A stretch of DNA of 64,000 nt, taken from contig OY769916.1 of NCBI GenBank assembly GCA_963669265.1, forward strand, positions 1,550,001 to 1,614,000. Direction: 5' to 3'. Below the pieces are notes generated by a model. The model was not told the origin of the DNA. It saw nothing but the letters and a program-made list of their open reading frames with translations, and ran no database searches. Of this stretch, positions 45,534-54,018 are shown one piece after another. A program made the translations under genes and the position numbers. The stretch is from SZUA-547 sp963669265 (GTDB taxonomy: Bacteria; Pseudomonadota; Alphaproteobacteria; Rhodobacterales; Rhodobacteraceae). Each line of letters opens with the position of its first letter. Positions within the stretch are counted from its first letter, which is position 1.

Positions 45534-45549
45534 TTGGCTTGAGCTATGC
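45534..45549 (+). promoter_or_regulatory. Sigma-54-like GG-N10-GC element upstream of the OmpA-family gene
   Basis: TTGGC at 45534-45538 and TATGC at 45545-45549 keep the GG-to-GC spacing of 10 nt expected for -24/-12 promoters. The neighbouring gene is a sigma-54 activator. The match outside the GG and GC pairs is poor, and GG-N10-GC arises by chance in GC-rich DNA. Confidence 0.22.
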
Positions 45550-45613
45550 GCGCAAGCGAGAGGACAGTCGAGAGCGCGTCGTCGCTCATAACAAATGGAA
45601 TACGGAGAGAGAC

Positions 45614-46429
45614 ATGAACGCGATCTCCAAGATCATGTTCGCCGTTGCTGCGGTCGCAATCGCCGGCTGCACAAACCTTCCGGGGTCTAACCTGGGCGGA
45701 ACATTCAGCGCGGACAGCTATCTTGCACAAGACATTCAGGGCGATGACTTTAATTCGTCCCTTTCACGCGAGTATCAGGCTCTGGCCGCTCGCAACGCCA
45801 CCCAGGACGTGAACTGGATGGACACGACCGCTTACATCGGCAAGTCGCAGGCTGCGGCTGGCGGTGGCGCGGCCCCGTGGAGCCCGGCTGAGCTCGGCGT
45901 TTCGTCCCCTGAGACGGACGCCAAGTACGAAGAAGCCGTCGCCATCATCACGGCCAACAAAGACATCAATCCTGCTGAGTGCGCCCATGCGCAGGCGATG
46001 TGGGATCAGTATCTTGAGTCGCTCTACCAGGGCGGCGTGTGCGTGAGCGTCGAAGACGCCGAGGCCATGCTGGCCAGCGCTCTGGCCGCCTGCGCCCCGG
46101 CGCAGTGGACCATCTACTTCGGCTTCAACGAGGACACCCTCGACGCCGCGGCCAACACCGTTGTCGGTGAGATCGCTGGCGCCGCCACCGCGATCACCAA
46201 CCCGCTGCTGTCGATCGTGGGCCACACCGACACCGTCGGTTCGGCCGCCTACAACCAGGGCCTCTCCGAGCGTCGTGCGAACAACGTTGCTGGCGCTCTC
46301 AGCGCTCAGGGCGTCGACGCGGGTTCGATGACCGTCGCCGGCCGCTCCTTCGACGAGCTGGCCGTTCCGACCGGCCCGAACGTGCGTGAGCCGCGCAACC
46401 GTCGTGTTGAGGTCAACATCGGCCGCTAA
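45614..46429 (+). CDS. OmpA-family lipoprotein
   Basis: The 271-residue protein has a lipoprotein signal (FAVAAVAIAGC, Cys19), a non-conserved central part with an Ala-rich helical region, and a C-terminal OmpA peptidoglycan-binding domain (about residues 160-271, with SIVGHTDTVGSAAYNQGLSERRANNV and EPRNRRVEV). It should anchor the outer membrane to peptidoglycan. The codon choice (many GCT/GAC, few rare codons) suggests high expression. GGAGAGA precedes the ATG at 45614, and a strong terminator follows. Confidence 0.93.
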   Translation: MNAISKIMFAVAAVAIAGCTNLPGSNLGGTFSADSYLAQDIQGDDFNSSLSREYQALAARNATQDVNWMDTTAYIGKSQAAAGGGAAPWSPAELGVSSPETDAKYEEAVAIITANKDINPAECAHAQAMWDQYLESLYQGGVCVSVEDAEAMLASALAACAPAQWTIYFGFNEDTLDAAANTVVGEIAGAATAITNPLLSIVGHTDTVGSAAYNQGLSERRANNVAGALSAQGVDAGSMTVAGRSFDELAVPTGPNVREPRNRRVEVNIGR

Positions 46430-46471
46430 TGCGGTGATGACGCGGGTCTGACCCGACGTCGCACAAGATCT

Positions 46472-46508
46472 AAGCCGCCCCGGTTCTTACCGGGGCGGTT
46501 TTCTTTTG
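46472..46508 (+). terminator. Rho-independent terminator of the OmpA-family gene
   Basis: CCGCCCCGG (46475-46483) pairs with CCGGGGCGG (46490-46498) over a 6-nt loop and is followed by TTTTCTTTT. It is the strongest terminator in the window. Confidence 0.9.
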
Positions 46509-46596
46509 GGGGTTGGAAAGCGCATGCGATCGCCCTCCAGCCGAGCCGTTGCGCCGGCGCCTTCAAAGCGCCGCGCCAACTTGCTAGACTGCGCGC

Positions 46597-46983
46597 ATGG
46601 CTGGATTGATGACATTCTCCTCTCGCCGCGCGCGGACCCTAGGCGTCGTCGCAGCGCTCGGACTGGCCCTTGGCGCCGCCACCGCCTTGGCGCAGGACGA
46701 GGAGAACGCCACGCCCGGCGTTACGGACAGTCTGCCGGACTTCTCTCAGGAGGCCGAGGAGATGTCCGAGGCGGCCAAAGCGGCGGTAGAGAAGTTCACC
46801 GCGATGATCCAGCCAATGCTGGACAATTTCGGAAAGCTGATTGAGGGGCTGCCGCGCTATGAGGCGCCCGAGGTTTTGGCGAATGGAGACATTCTGATCC
46901 GGCGTATTCCACCGGGCGTCGAAACGCCGGGCGATGAGGCCCCGATCGACGACCAATCCGACCCCACCGTCACCGATCTCTGA
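46597..46983 (+). CDS. Small secreted protein of the Rhodobacterales 'AAA+ ATPase' misnomer type
   Basis: The 128-residue protein has a signal peptide (TLGVVAALGLALGAATALA) and a mature acidic helical part ending in YEAPEVLANGDILIRRIPPG, the conserved tail of a small periplasmic family common in Rhodobacterales. Pipelines often call these 'AAA+ family ATPase', but there is no P-loop and no room for an ATPase domain. The true function is unknown. An alternative start is the ATG at 46609. It lies just past the OmpA-family terminator. Confidence 0.72.
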   Translation: MAGLMTFSSRRARTLGVVAALGLALGAATALAQDEENATPGVTDSLPDFSQEAEEMSEAAKAAVEKFTAMIQPMLDNFGKLIEGLPRYEAPEVLANGDILIRRIPPGVETPGDEAPIDDQSDPTVTDL

Positions 46984-47104
46984 AAAAGCCGTGAAACCGC
47001 GTCTGATGCTCTTTCCAGCAAGCTGGCGGCGGCTTAAGTAGTCTGAGACGCCGCAACGCGCCCGCGCGCGACGCCTGTTCCGAGTTCGCCAGACGGAGTA
47101 ATCC

Positions 47105-48976
47105 ATGCACCGCGACTTCCTTACCGCCCCCAGGGCGATGACTGTCTTTGACGCGGCGCGCGACTCCGCCACTTCCTCAGCGAACGCTGACTTGGGCGAC
47201 ATGCCGGAATGGCGCCTCGACGACCTCTATCCAGGCATCGACAGTCCAGAGCTGGCCGCTGATCTGGAGCGCCTGACGGCCGATATCGCGGAATTCGCCC
47301 AGAGCTATGAAGGAAAGCTCGCAGCGCTGTCGGGGGCCGAGATGGCCGACGCAGTCGCCCGCTTTGAAGCGATCGATCTGACGCTGAACCGGGTGATGTC
47401 CTACGCCGGTCTGCTCTACTACCAGAACACTGCGGACCCGGCTCGCGCCAAGTTCATGGGCGACATGCAGACCCGGCTGACCGAGGCCACCCAGCCTTTG
47501 GTGTTCTTCACGCTGGAGCTGAACCGCGTCGAGGATGCGCCGTTGGAGGCGAAATTCGCCGAGAGCGACACGCTCGCCCGCTATCGCCCGTGGTTTGAAA
47601 AACAGCGCCAGATGCGCCCTCACCAACTGTCCGACGAGTTGGAGAAATTCCTGCATGACCAGTCCGTTGTGGGCTCGGCGGCGTGGAATCGCCTGTTTGA
47701 CGAGACCACCGCGATGCTTGAGTTCGAGGTCGAGGGCGAAGACGACCTCTTGAACCTGGAAGCCACCCTGACGTTGCTGACGGACGCCGACCGGGCGCGC
47801 CGCGCCGCCGCCTCGGCCGCGCTCTCCAAGGTCTTTGCTGAAAATGTCCGCCTTTTCACGCTCGTCACCAACACACTCGCGAAAGAGAAGGAAATCGAGG
47901 ACCGCTGGCGGAAATTCGAGACGCCGCAAAGCTCTCGCCATCTCGCCAATCAGGTGGAGCCGGAAGTGGTTCAGGCGCTGCGCGACGCCGTGGTCGCCGC
48001 CTATCCGAAGCTCTCGCACCGCTACTATAAGTTAAAGGCGAAATGGCTGGGGCTTGAGAAGCTTGAGACCTGGGACCGCAACGCCCCATTGCCGGATCAG
48101 GATGACCACCTCATTCCCTGGACGGAGGCGACGGACACGGTCCTCTCCGCCTATGCCGGGTTCTCGCCGAAAATGGCCGAGTTGGCCGAACCGTTCTTCA
48201 CCGAGGGCTGGATCGACGCTCCGGTCAAGGCCGGCAAGGCGCCGGGCGCGTTCGCCCATCCCACGGTCACCAGCGTCCATCCTTACGTGATGCTCAACTA
48301 TCTCGGCAAAACCCGCGATGTGATGACGCTGGCGCATGAGCTCGGCCATGGCGTGCATCAGCGCCTCGCCGCCGGTCAGGGAGAGCTTCTGGCCCGCACG
48401 CCGCTGACTCTTGCCGAGACCGCCAGCGTATTTGGCGAGATGCTGACCTTCAAGCGACTGCTCGCCGACACCACCGACGCCAAACGGCGCAAAGCGCTAT
48501 TGGCCTCAAAGGTCGAGGACATGATCAACACTGTCGTGCGCCAGATCTCCTTCTATGAATTCGAGTGCCGCGTGCATGCGGAGCGCCGCGAGGGCGAACT
48601 GACCTCAGAGCGGCTGGGTGAGATCTGGCTGGATTGCAGCCGGGAAAGCTTGGGCGACGTGTTCCATTTCGCCGAGGGATACCAGAACTACTGGTCCTAT
48701 ATCCCGCACTTCATCCACTCGCCCTTCTACGTCTACGCCTATGCGTTCGGCGATGGTCTGGTGAACGCGCTTTACGCGGTCTACGAGAATGAGCGCGCCG
48801 CAGGCGCCGCTGGCTTTGAGGACAAGTATTTCGAGATGTTGGCGGCGGGCGGCTCCAAGCATCATTCGGAACTGCTGGCGCCCTTCGGCCTCGACGCCGC
48901 CGACCCCGCGTTCTGGGACAAGGGACTCAGTCTGATCGCTTCCATGATCGACGAATTGGAGGCGATGGAGGACTAA
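47105..48976 (+). CDS. pepF: Oligoendopeptidase F (M3 family)
   Basis: The 623-residue cytosolic metalloprotease cleaves short peptides. It has the zinc motif HELGHGVHQ (H411, E412, H415) and a third ligand Glu in LAETASVFGEMLT about 25 residues later, within an all-helical M3 fold. The N-terminal part (PEWRLDDLYPGIDSPEL) is typical of PepF/M3B proteins. CGGAG 8 nt ahead supports the ATG at 47105. Confidence 0.95.
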   Translation: MHRDFLTAPRAMTVFDAARDSATSSANADLGDMPEWRLDDLYPGIDSPELAADLERLTADIAEFAQSYEGKLAALSGAEMADAVARFEAIDLTLNRVMSYAGLLYYQNTADPARAKFMGDMQTRLTEATQPLVFFTLELNRVEDAPLEAKFAESDTLARYRPWFEKQRQMRPHQLSDELEKFLHDQSVVGSAAWNRLFDETTAMLEFEVEGEDDLLNLEATLTLLTDADRARRAAASAALSKVFAENVRLFTLVTNTLAKEKEIEDRWRKFETPQSSRHLANQVEPEVVQALRDAVVAAYPKLSHRYYKLKAKWLGLEKLETWDRNAPLPDQDDHLIPWTEATDTVLSAYAGFSPKMAELAEPFFTEGWIDAPVKAGKAPGAFAHPTVTSVHPYVMLNYLGKTRDVMTLAHELGHGVHQRLAAGQGELLARTPLTLAETASVFGEMLTFKRLLADTTDAKRRKALLASKVEDMINTVVRQISFYEFECRVHAERREGELTSERLGEIWLDCSRESLGDVFHFAEGYQNYWSYIPHFIHSPFYVYAYAFGDGLVNALYAVYENERAAGAAGFEDKYFEMLAAGGSKHHSELLAPFGLDAADPAFWDKGLSLIASMIDELEAMED

Positions 48977-49007
48977 GCTGACGGACAGATAACCTGGGCC
49001 AAAAACG

Positions 49008-50615
49008 TTGGATCAAAACACAACAGGCGCACGGCTTACCCTACTTGCAGCTATTGTATTTATAGCTGTCACAGTATTGGCCCTTGCTCTGCGCGTGTCT
49101 GACTTTCCTCGGAAGTCCATCCTGCTTTATGACGAGGCCTCGTCATATATTTCCTCTTCCGCTGGAATTTCCGCTTTGCGAACGGCGTTGGCGGAGACGG
49201 ATGACGTCCCCCGCCAGTGGACCAACCAGTGGACAACGGCATCCGACTGGCGATCCCTCATTGATCCAACACTTGCGTCACGATCAAGTATCGCCGATGA
49301 ACTTTCCAAGTACGATGTGCATCCACCACTCTTTTTCTACGCGCTCAATTTCGCCCAACGGATGATTGGGGTCGAGAATTGGGCGGGGACAGCATTAAAC
49401 CTCAGTATTTTTGCGATCAGTATTTGTGCGTTCGTTGCGTTGGCCTCTGTGGTGCTTCAACGCCCGATAGACGCTCTGGCTGCAACAGCTTTGTGGGCGC
49501 TAAACCCGCACAGCGTTGTTGTTTCGTTTTTGATCCGTCCTTACGAATTGCTGACGTTGTTCACGGTTCTCATTGCATGGCGAGCGTTGTTGCTTTCCGA
49601 TCCTAATCGCCGAACGAGTAGCAGAGACTGGATCTGGGTAGTCGTTCTAACAGCCTTTGGATTGCTGACGCACTACCAGTTCGTGATCCCGCTGGGCGCG
49701 GCCGCAATTTTGGTTCTTACATGCGTCGTCACCAAGGATCCCGGGAGAATATGGAAATCAGTGCTGGCCGTGCTCGTCGGCGTTGCTGTCTTCTGCCTCG
49801 CTTATCCGGAAGTGACATCGTTGTTTTCGAGTTACGGCATGCAGATCGAACACTCCAGCCAGATGGAGACGCCTGATCCTGTCTTGTGGACGCTGACGAC
49901 AATTTTGCAATTCTATAAGCCAATGGCCGGATCCTTAGGGCTTTCGATTTTGTTTGGATGGGTCGCCATTCTTTGTGCTGCGCTAATAGCGCGCGGGATA
50001 GCCGGCGATCGAGCACCATTTCCTAGAAACACGCGAGAGGGAAAGGTCGTCATCCTTTTAGCGATCATCGGCGGTGTGATCATTGGAGCTTTTATTTCAG
50101 GTCTTACCCCTGCGCACGCAATGGGGCCCCAGTATCTGTCGATGGTTTGGCCGCTATTGGCAATCGCGACCGTCATAGCGTTTAGGCAGGCGCACCCGAG
50201 TCCCAAAGTGTCGGTCGCGCTCCTAGTATTTTCTGTTGCAGTGTTTTCTTTCTCACATCTGGAAAACCGGGCAAAATATGATCGAGCCAGTTCTGCGAGC
50301 GTAGCGGCGTTCGCATGGGCGGAGCGGATTGTCGTTGCAACGCCGCGTGAAGTCGTCCTGACCCGTTTACTCTTTGCGGCGGAAAAGGACGCATTGTTCT
50401 ATGTCGCGACAAGTCCTGAATTGGTGGCTGTACGCGATTCCTGGCTTAACTCCTTGAAACCGGGCGACATCGTCGCGTTTGATGGAGTCGTCGATACAAA
50501 AACCGTCTCTCGCGAAAAATTATTCTCGCTCGTCGCTGAGAAATACGATTTGGATCAATTGACCATTAGTAATGGCTACAATATTGGCGTCTTAAAGAGG
50601 CGTACCCCCGGTTGA
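49008..50615 (+). CDS. GT39-like polytopic membrane glycosyltransferase in a lower-GC patch
   Basis: The 535-residue protein has about ten to twelve transmembrane segments and the GT-C pattern of the mannosyltransferase/PMT_2 type: an acidic pair in LLYDEASS near residue 40 in the first periplasmic loop, and KYDVHPPLFFYALNFAQR near residue 105. Such enzymes move a sugar from a polyprenyl-phosphate donor to protein, lipid or glycan. The start is the TTG at 49008 without a clear ribosome binding site. GC content is visibly lower than in pepF or rpoH, and the codon use has more A/T at third positions, pointing to recent acquisition. No polyprenyl-sugar gene is next to it. Confidence 0.8.
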   Translation: MDQNTTGARLTLLAAIVFIAVTVLALALRVSDFPRKSILLYDEASSYISSSAGISALRTALAETDDVPRQWTNQWTTASDWRSLIDPTLASRSSIADELSKYDVHPPLFFYALNFAQRMIGVENWAGTALNLSIFAISICAFVALASVVLQRPIDALAATALWALNPHSVVVSFLIRPYELLTLFTVLIAWRALLLSDPNRRTSSRDWIWVVVLTAFGLLTHYQFVIPLGAAAILVLTCVVTKDPGRIWKSVLAVLVGVAVFCLAYPEVTSLFSSYGMQIEHSSQMETPDPVLWTLTTILQFYKPMAGSLGLSILFGWVAILCAALIARGIAGDRAPFPRNTREGKVVILLAIIGGVIIGAFISGLTPAHAMGPQYLSMVWPLLAIATVIAFRQAHPSPKVSVALLVFSVAVFSFSHLENRAKYDRASSASVAAFAWAERIVVATPREVVLTRLLFAAEKDALFYVATSPELVAVRDSWLNSLKPGDIVAFDGVVDTKTVSREKLFSLVAEKYDLDQLTISNGYNIGVLKRRTPG

Positions 50616-51210
50616 TATTGTGATCATACCCCCACCTTCCAAGCATCTCGATATAAATATTTAAATAGTATTAATTTATAAATGCTAACTAAATTACAAT
50701 AATTTATACTAGTACAGATTTATATATTATATTACGCTCATAAAACAAAAAATACCCTGATCTAAATTTCTAATTGAAACATAATCTGCAATACCGGATG
50801 GACGAGATTTCGGTATAAAAGCTCGAAACCGCCGACCGCAATCGCTGAGCACAGCGCCACGTCGTAGACTTTGCGGAACTTGTAACCAAAACCTCAAATG
50901 GACGTCGAAAAACTTCGTTCGACGGCTGAGCTGAAATCGATGACAGCATGAAAAGCTTTCAGGTGGCATCGCGAATGGTCCACTCGCTCATGGGGCACGG
51001 TGTGAGATTTTAAAGAGAATACGGCGCCTGTGCGAAATATGCGGGTGCTCGCCGAAAACCGACGCGAATTGAGTGACCGAGTCGCGCCGTTGACCCGGGA
51101 TTAGCACACTGCAGCCATTTCCATTTCGCGGAAACGACCATCCATGACTCGGCAGAAAGATCAGTTTGGAGAGTACGCATCCTACTCGCTGCAAGGCTAA
51201 ACGAAACGTG
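50616..51210. other. 595-nt region without a supported gene, AT-rich then conserved-looking
   Basis: Bases 50630-50790 are strikingly AT-rich with runs like ATAAATATTTAAATAG; the rest regains normal composition. Only short, unsupported frames cross it (an 80-residue one on the minus strand at 50727-50969 and a 68-residue one at 50988-51194). The last 200 nt resemble non-coding dispersed sequences seen in Roseobacter genomes. No terminal inverted repeat, transposase or tRNA was found. Confidence 0.55.
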
Positions 51211-52113
51211 TCAGCCGTTAATTGAGCGGATCATGCCTTTGTCGGCGGCCAGCTCCCGCATCTTTTTCTGCAGTTTCTCGAACGCGCGCACTTCGATCTG
51301 CCGGATGCGCTCGCGACTGACATCATAGACCTTCGAAAGATCCTCCAGCGTCTTCGGATCTTCCGTCAGGCGGCGCTCCGTCAGGATTTGCCGCTCACGC
51401 TCGTTCAGGCCTTCCATCGCCGACATCAGAAGCTCCCGGCGCTGCTCCAACTCGTCCTGATCCGCATAGGCGGCGGCCTGATCAGCGTCGTCGTCGGTCA
51501 ACCAGTCCTGCCATTCCGACGACCCCTCGCCATCCGACTTCAGCGGCGCATTGAGCGAGCTGTCGCCGCCGCCCGAGAGGCGCCGGTTCATCGAGACGAC
51601 TTCCTCTTCCGACACGTTGAGCTGGGTGGCGATTTGCTCCAGATGTTCCGGGCGAAGATCGCCCTCCTCCAGCGCGCCGATCTTGTTCTTGGCCTTGCGG
51701 AGGTTGAAGAACAGTTTCTTCTGGGCTGAGGTCGTGCCCATTTTCACCAGGCTCCAGGACCGCAGGATGTATTCCTGGATCGAAGCGCGAATCCACCACA
51801 TGGCGTAGGTAGCCAGCCGGAAGCCCTTTTCTGGATCAAACCGTTTGACCGCCTGCATCAGGCCGACATTCGCCTCTGAGATCACTTCGGCGGTCGGCAG
51901 CCCATAGCCGCGATAGCCCATGGCGATCTTGGCCGCGAGGCGCAGGTGAGAAGTGACGAGCTGGTGCGCGGCGTCCCGGTCGCCATGATCGACCCAGGCC
52001 TTGGCCAGCATGTATTCCTCTTGCTGCTCCAGCATCGGAAACTTGCGGATTTCCGATAGATAGCGGCTGAGGCCCTGTTCCGGCGACGGCGCCGGAAGGC
52101 TGCTATAGCTCAT
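51211..52113 (-). CDS. rpoH: RNA polymerase heat-shock sigma factor RpoH
   Basis: The 300-residue sigma-70 family protein begins MSYSSLPAPSPEQGLSRYL and has region 2 (LVTSHLRLAAKIAMGYRGYGLPTAEVISEANVGLMQAV, then the promoter-melting RLATYAMWWIRASIQEYIL), the diagnostic RpoH box QKKLFFNLRK near residue 131, and region 4 (TLEDLSKVYDVSRERIRQIE). It directs heat-shock transcription. The neighbourhood with rluD and DUF6476 and the sequence itself fit the RpoH1 of Rhodobacterales. Confidence 0.97.
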   Translation of the reverse strand: MSYSSLPAPSPEQGLSRYLSEIRKFPMLEQQEEYMLAKAWVDHGDRDAAHQLVTSHLRLAAKIAMGYRGYGLPTAEVISEANVGLMQAVKRFDPEKGFRLATYAMWWIRASIQEYILRSWSLVKMGTTSAQKKLFFNLRKAKNKIGALEEGDLRPEHLEQIATQLNVSEEEVVSMNRRLSGGGDSSLNAPLKSDGEGSSEWQDWLTDDDADQAAAYADQDELEQRRELLMSAMEGLNERERQILTERRLTEDPKTLEDLSKVYDVSRERIRQIEVRAFEKLQKKMRELAADKGMIRSING

Positions 52114-52223
52114 CTGTCCACTCCACTGGCCGACTTGGCGGCCGCATAAGATGGGATCTGCAACAATCCCTTACCGATCCAGCGACCGAATCCAAATCGC
52201 TTCAACGCGTTGATTCCATCCTA

Positions 52224-53282
52224 TCACGGCGAAACTTGGGGATTCCGTCGCAATATCGTTAGAAGCGCCTCCATATCTTGCGGCGCAGGCGTTGAAAACC
52301 GCATTTCCCGCGCCGAGACCGGGTGAATGAAGCCCAGCGTCGCGGCGTGGAGCGCCTGACGGGGAAATGCGCTGAGCCCGTCGCGCGCCACCTCGGGCAA
52401 GGCGGACTCAGCAATGATTCGCTTGCGGCCATAGACCGGGTCGCCCACCAGCGGACAGCCGATATGAGTCATGTGGACCCTGATCTGATGGGTGCGGCCG
52501 GTCTCAAGCCGGCATTCAACCAGCGACGCGACGGGCTTTTTCGGCGGCCCGAACCGTTCCAGCAACCGCGCGCGCGTCACTGCGCGGCGTCCCGATTGCT
52601 TGCCCACCGCCATACGCTTGCGGTCGGCGGGGTGCCGTTCGATCAGCGTCTCGATGCGGATAACGCCGCCCTCGAAACTCACGGCGGGCAGTCCGGCGAC
52701 GCGGGGATCCCCCCGATCCGGCGCGCCCCAGACCAGGGCGAGATAGCTGCGCTCCAGATCATGGGCGGCGAACTGGGCGGCGAGGCCCTGATGCGCGGCG
52801 TCGTTTTTCGCCACGACCAACAGACCCGAAGTTTCCTTGTCAATACGATGAACAATGCCGGGGCGGCGTTCTCCGCCAATGCCGGATAGGCTGTCGCCGC
52901 AATGGGCCAGCAAGGCGTTGACCAGTGTTCCGCTCTCCGCGCCCGGCGCTGGGTGGACGACCATCCCCGCAGGCTTGTCCACGACGATCAGGTCTGAGTC
53001 CTCATAGATCACGCTCAAGGGAATGTCTTCGGGCAGCGGAACCGGATCGACGGGCGGCGGCGGCGTCACCAGATAGACCTGGCCAGCCTTGACTTTGGCC
53101 GACGGGTCCGTGACCGTCCCGCCGCTTTCAAGAGCGACGGCGCCGGTTTCGATCAGGCGGCGCAGGCGAGAGCGGCTGAGGCCCGCGCCTTCGGGCGCAA
53201 GCAGCGCAAGCGCCTTGTCGAGGCGCGCGCCCTCAGCCTCGATGCTGAGCCGGATCGGGCTGGAAAGGGACGGATCGGACAT
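52224..53282 (-). CDS. rluD: 23S rRNA pseudouridine synthase of the RluD/RluA family
   Basis: The 352-residue protein has an N-terminal S4-like domain (IRLSIEAEGARLDKALA, LRRLIETGAV) and the pseudouridine synthase catalytic domain with GIVHRIDKETSGLLV (catalytic Asp) and the GRTHQIRVHM motif. It modifies uridines in 23S rRNA helix 69 by family inference. The reading frame runs further, but the ATG at 53282 fits family length and its first base lies within the divergent DUF6476 start codon, so the two starts overlap head-to-head at CATG. Confidence 0.92.
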   Translation of the reverse strand: MSDPSLSSPIRLSIEAEGARLDKALALLAPEGAGLSRSRLRRLIETGAVALESGGTVTDPSAKVKAGQVYLVTPPPPVDPVPLPEDIPLSVIYEDSDLIVVDKPAGMVVHPAPGAESGTLVNALLAHCGDSLSGIGGERRPGIVHRIDKETSGLLVVAKNDAAHQGLAAQFAAHDLERSYLALVWGAPDRGDPRVAGLPAVSFEGGVIRIETLIERHPADRKRMAVGKQSGRRAVTRARLLERFGPPKKPVASLVECRLETGRTHQIRVHMTHIGCPLVGDPVYGRKRIIAESALPEVARDGLSAFPRQALHAATLGFIHPVSAREMRFSTPAPQDMEALLTILRRNPQVSP

Positions 53283-53649
53283 GGGCGAGACCCAGGCGAT
53301 AAAGGAGACGCGCGAGGAGGAGGAGGACCTCCCCGAGCCGCCAAAGCTGCGCTTCCTGCGCCGCATGGTCGTCGCGCTGACCGCGACGCTGATGTTGGGC
53401 GTCCTAGCAATCGCAGCGGCGATTGTCATCACCGTCAGCAGAGAACCGTCGCCCAGCCCCACGCTCTCCGCAGGCGATAAACTCGCCGAGGCTATCGTCC
53501 TGCCAGAAGGAGAGGCGCTGATCTCCGCCGCGCTCTCAGGCGGTGTGCTGACCGTCGCCACACAGGCCGACAATGGCGTGGAGACATTGCGCCTGTTCGA
53601 CGCCGAAACCGGCGCACCGCTGGGCGCCACGGTCGTGAAGAGAGATTGA
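53281..53649 (+). CDS. DUF6476-like small membrane protein
   Basis: The 122-residue protein has an acidic N-terminus (EEEEDLPEPPKLRFLRRM), one membrane helix (about residues 32-56) and a short periplasmic domain ending in LRLFDAETGAPLG. It resembles the DUF6476 proteins that sit beside rluA and rpoH in Rhodobacterales. The function is unknown. AAAGGG lies upstream inside rluD's reading frame, and the start codon overlaps the rluD start on the other strand. Confidence 0.8.
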   Translation: MGETQAIKETREEEEDLPEPPKLRFLRRMVVALTATLMLGVLAIAAAIVITVSREPSPSPTLSAGDKLAEAIVLPEGEALISAALSGGVLTVATQADNGVETLRLFDAETGAPLGATVVKRD

Positions 53650-53678
53650 TTTCCCTCGCCTCTCCATCCGCCGCTCTC

Positions 53679-53707
53679 TTGACACCGGCCCGGCCCATCC
53701 GTATCTG
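53679..53707 (+). promoter_or_regulatory. Promoter of tRNA-Glu
   Basis: A perfect TTGACA (53679-53684) and TATCTG (53702-53707) are 17 nt apart, about 30 nt before the tRNA. Confidence 0.7.
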
Positions 53708-53737
53708 ATCGCTCAGCGCGAGAGCGTCCTTACCTCT

Positions 53738-53812
53738 GTCCCCTTCGTCTAGTGGTTAGGACATCGCCCTCTCACGGCGAAAACAGGGGTTCGAGTCCCC
53801 TAGGGGATGCCA
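53738..53812 (+). tRNA. tRNA-Glu (anticodon CTC), CCA encoded
   Basis: The acceptor stem GTCCCCT (53738-53744) pairs with AGGGGAT (53802-53808), G53809 is the discriminator and CCA follows at 53810-53812. The anticodon stem TCGCC/GGCGA encloses loop CTCTCAC with anticodon CTC, reading GAG. The T-arm is CAGGGGTTCGAGTCCCC-like and intact. A promoter and a terminator flank it. Confidence 0.95.
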
Positions 53813-53819
53813 GATTTCG

Positions 53820-53853
53820 AAGCCGCCGCCGGGTCGTCCGGGGCGGCTTTGTT
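53820..53853 (+). terminator. Rho-independent terminator of tRNA-Glu
   Basis: AAGCCGCC (53820-53827) pairs with GGCGGCTT (53842-53849) and further inner pairs, followed by a modest T-run (TTTGTT). Confidence 0.75.
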
Positions 53854-54018
53854 CATTTTCAAAGATGGTTTGTCGCCCGAACGCCAAAGAATGGGCGTAG
53901 ATCACTCCGCGCGAACGCCCATTTTGCCGCAGATGAGGTGGTATTTTCACAACAATGGAGCTGATGGGCGTATAGATACAAATGCGCAGATTATTGTGCC
54001 AAAAACGAACGATAAGCG

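Larger units (their letters stand above)
45262..45613. other. 352-nt intergenic region, regulator / OmpA-family gene
   Basis: No gene is supported here; a short open frame from 45539 only extends the OmpA-family gene. The right half is AT-rich relative to its surroundings and holds a possible sigma-70 promoter (45438-45466) and a sigma-54-like match (45534-45549). I see no RNA gene or convincing terminator. Confidence 0.6.

Noticed and set aside
46597..46983. Calling the small secreted protein an AAA+ ATPase
   Set aside because: There is no Walker A or B motif, and 128 residues with a signal peptide cannot hold the domain.
50727..50969. 80-residue minus-strand open frame in the AT-rich tail, considered as a transposase or gene remnant
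   Set aside because: No motif, no ribosome binding site and no match recognised; it could be chance. No terminal inverted repeats or target duplication were seen to support an insertion element.
53738..54018. tRNA-Glu as an integration site for a mobile island
   Set aside because: The 3' end of the tRNA is not repeated downstream in what I can see, and no integrase lies nearby; the flanking SLC13 gene has normal composition.
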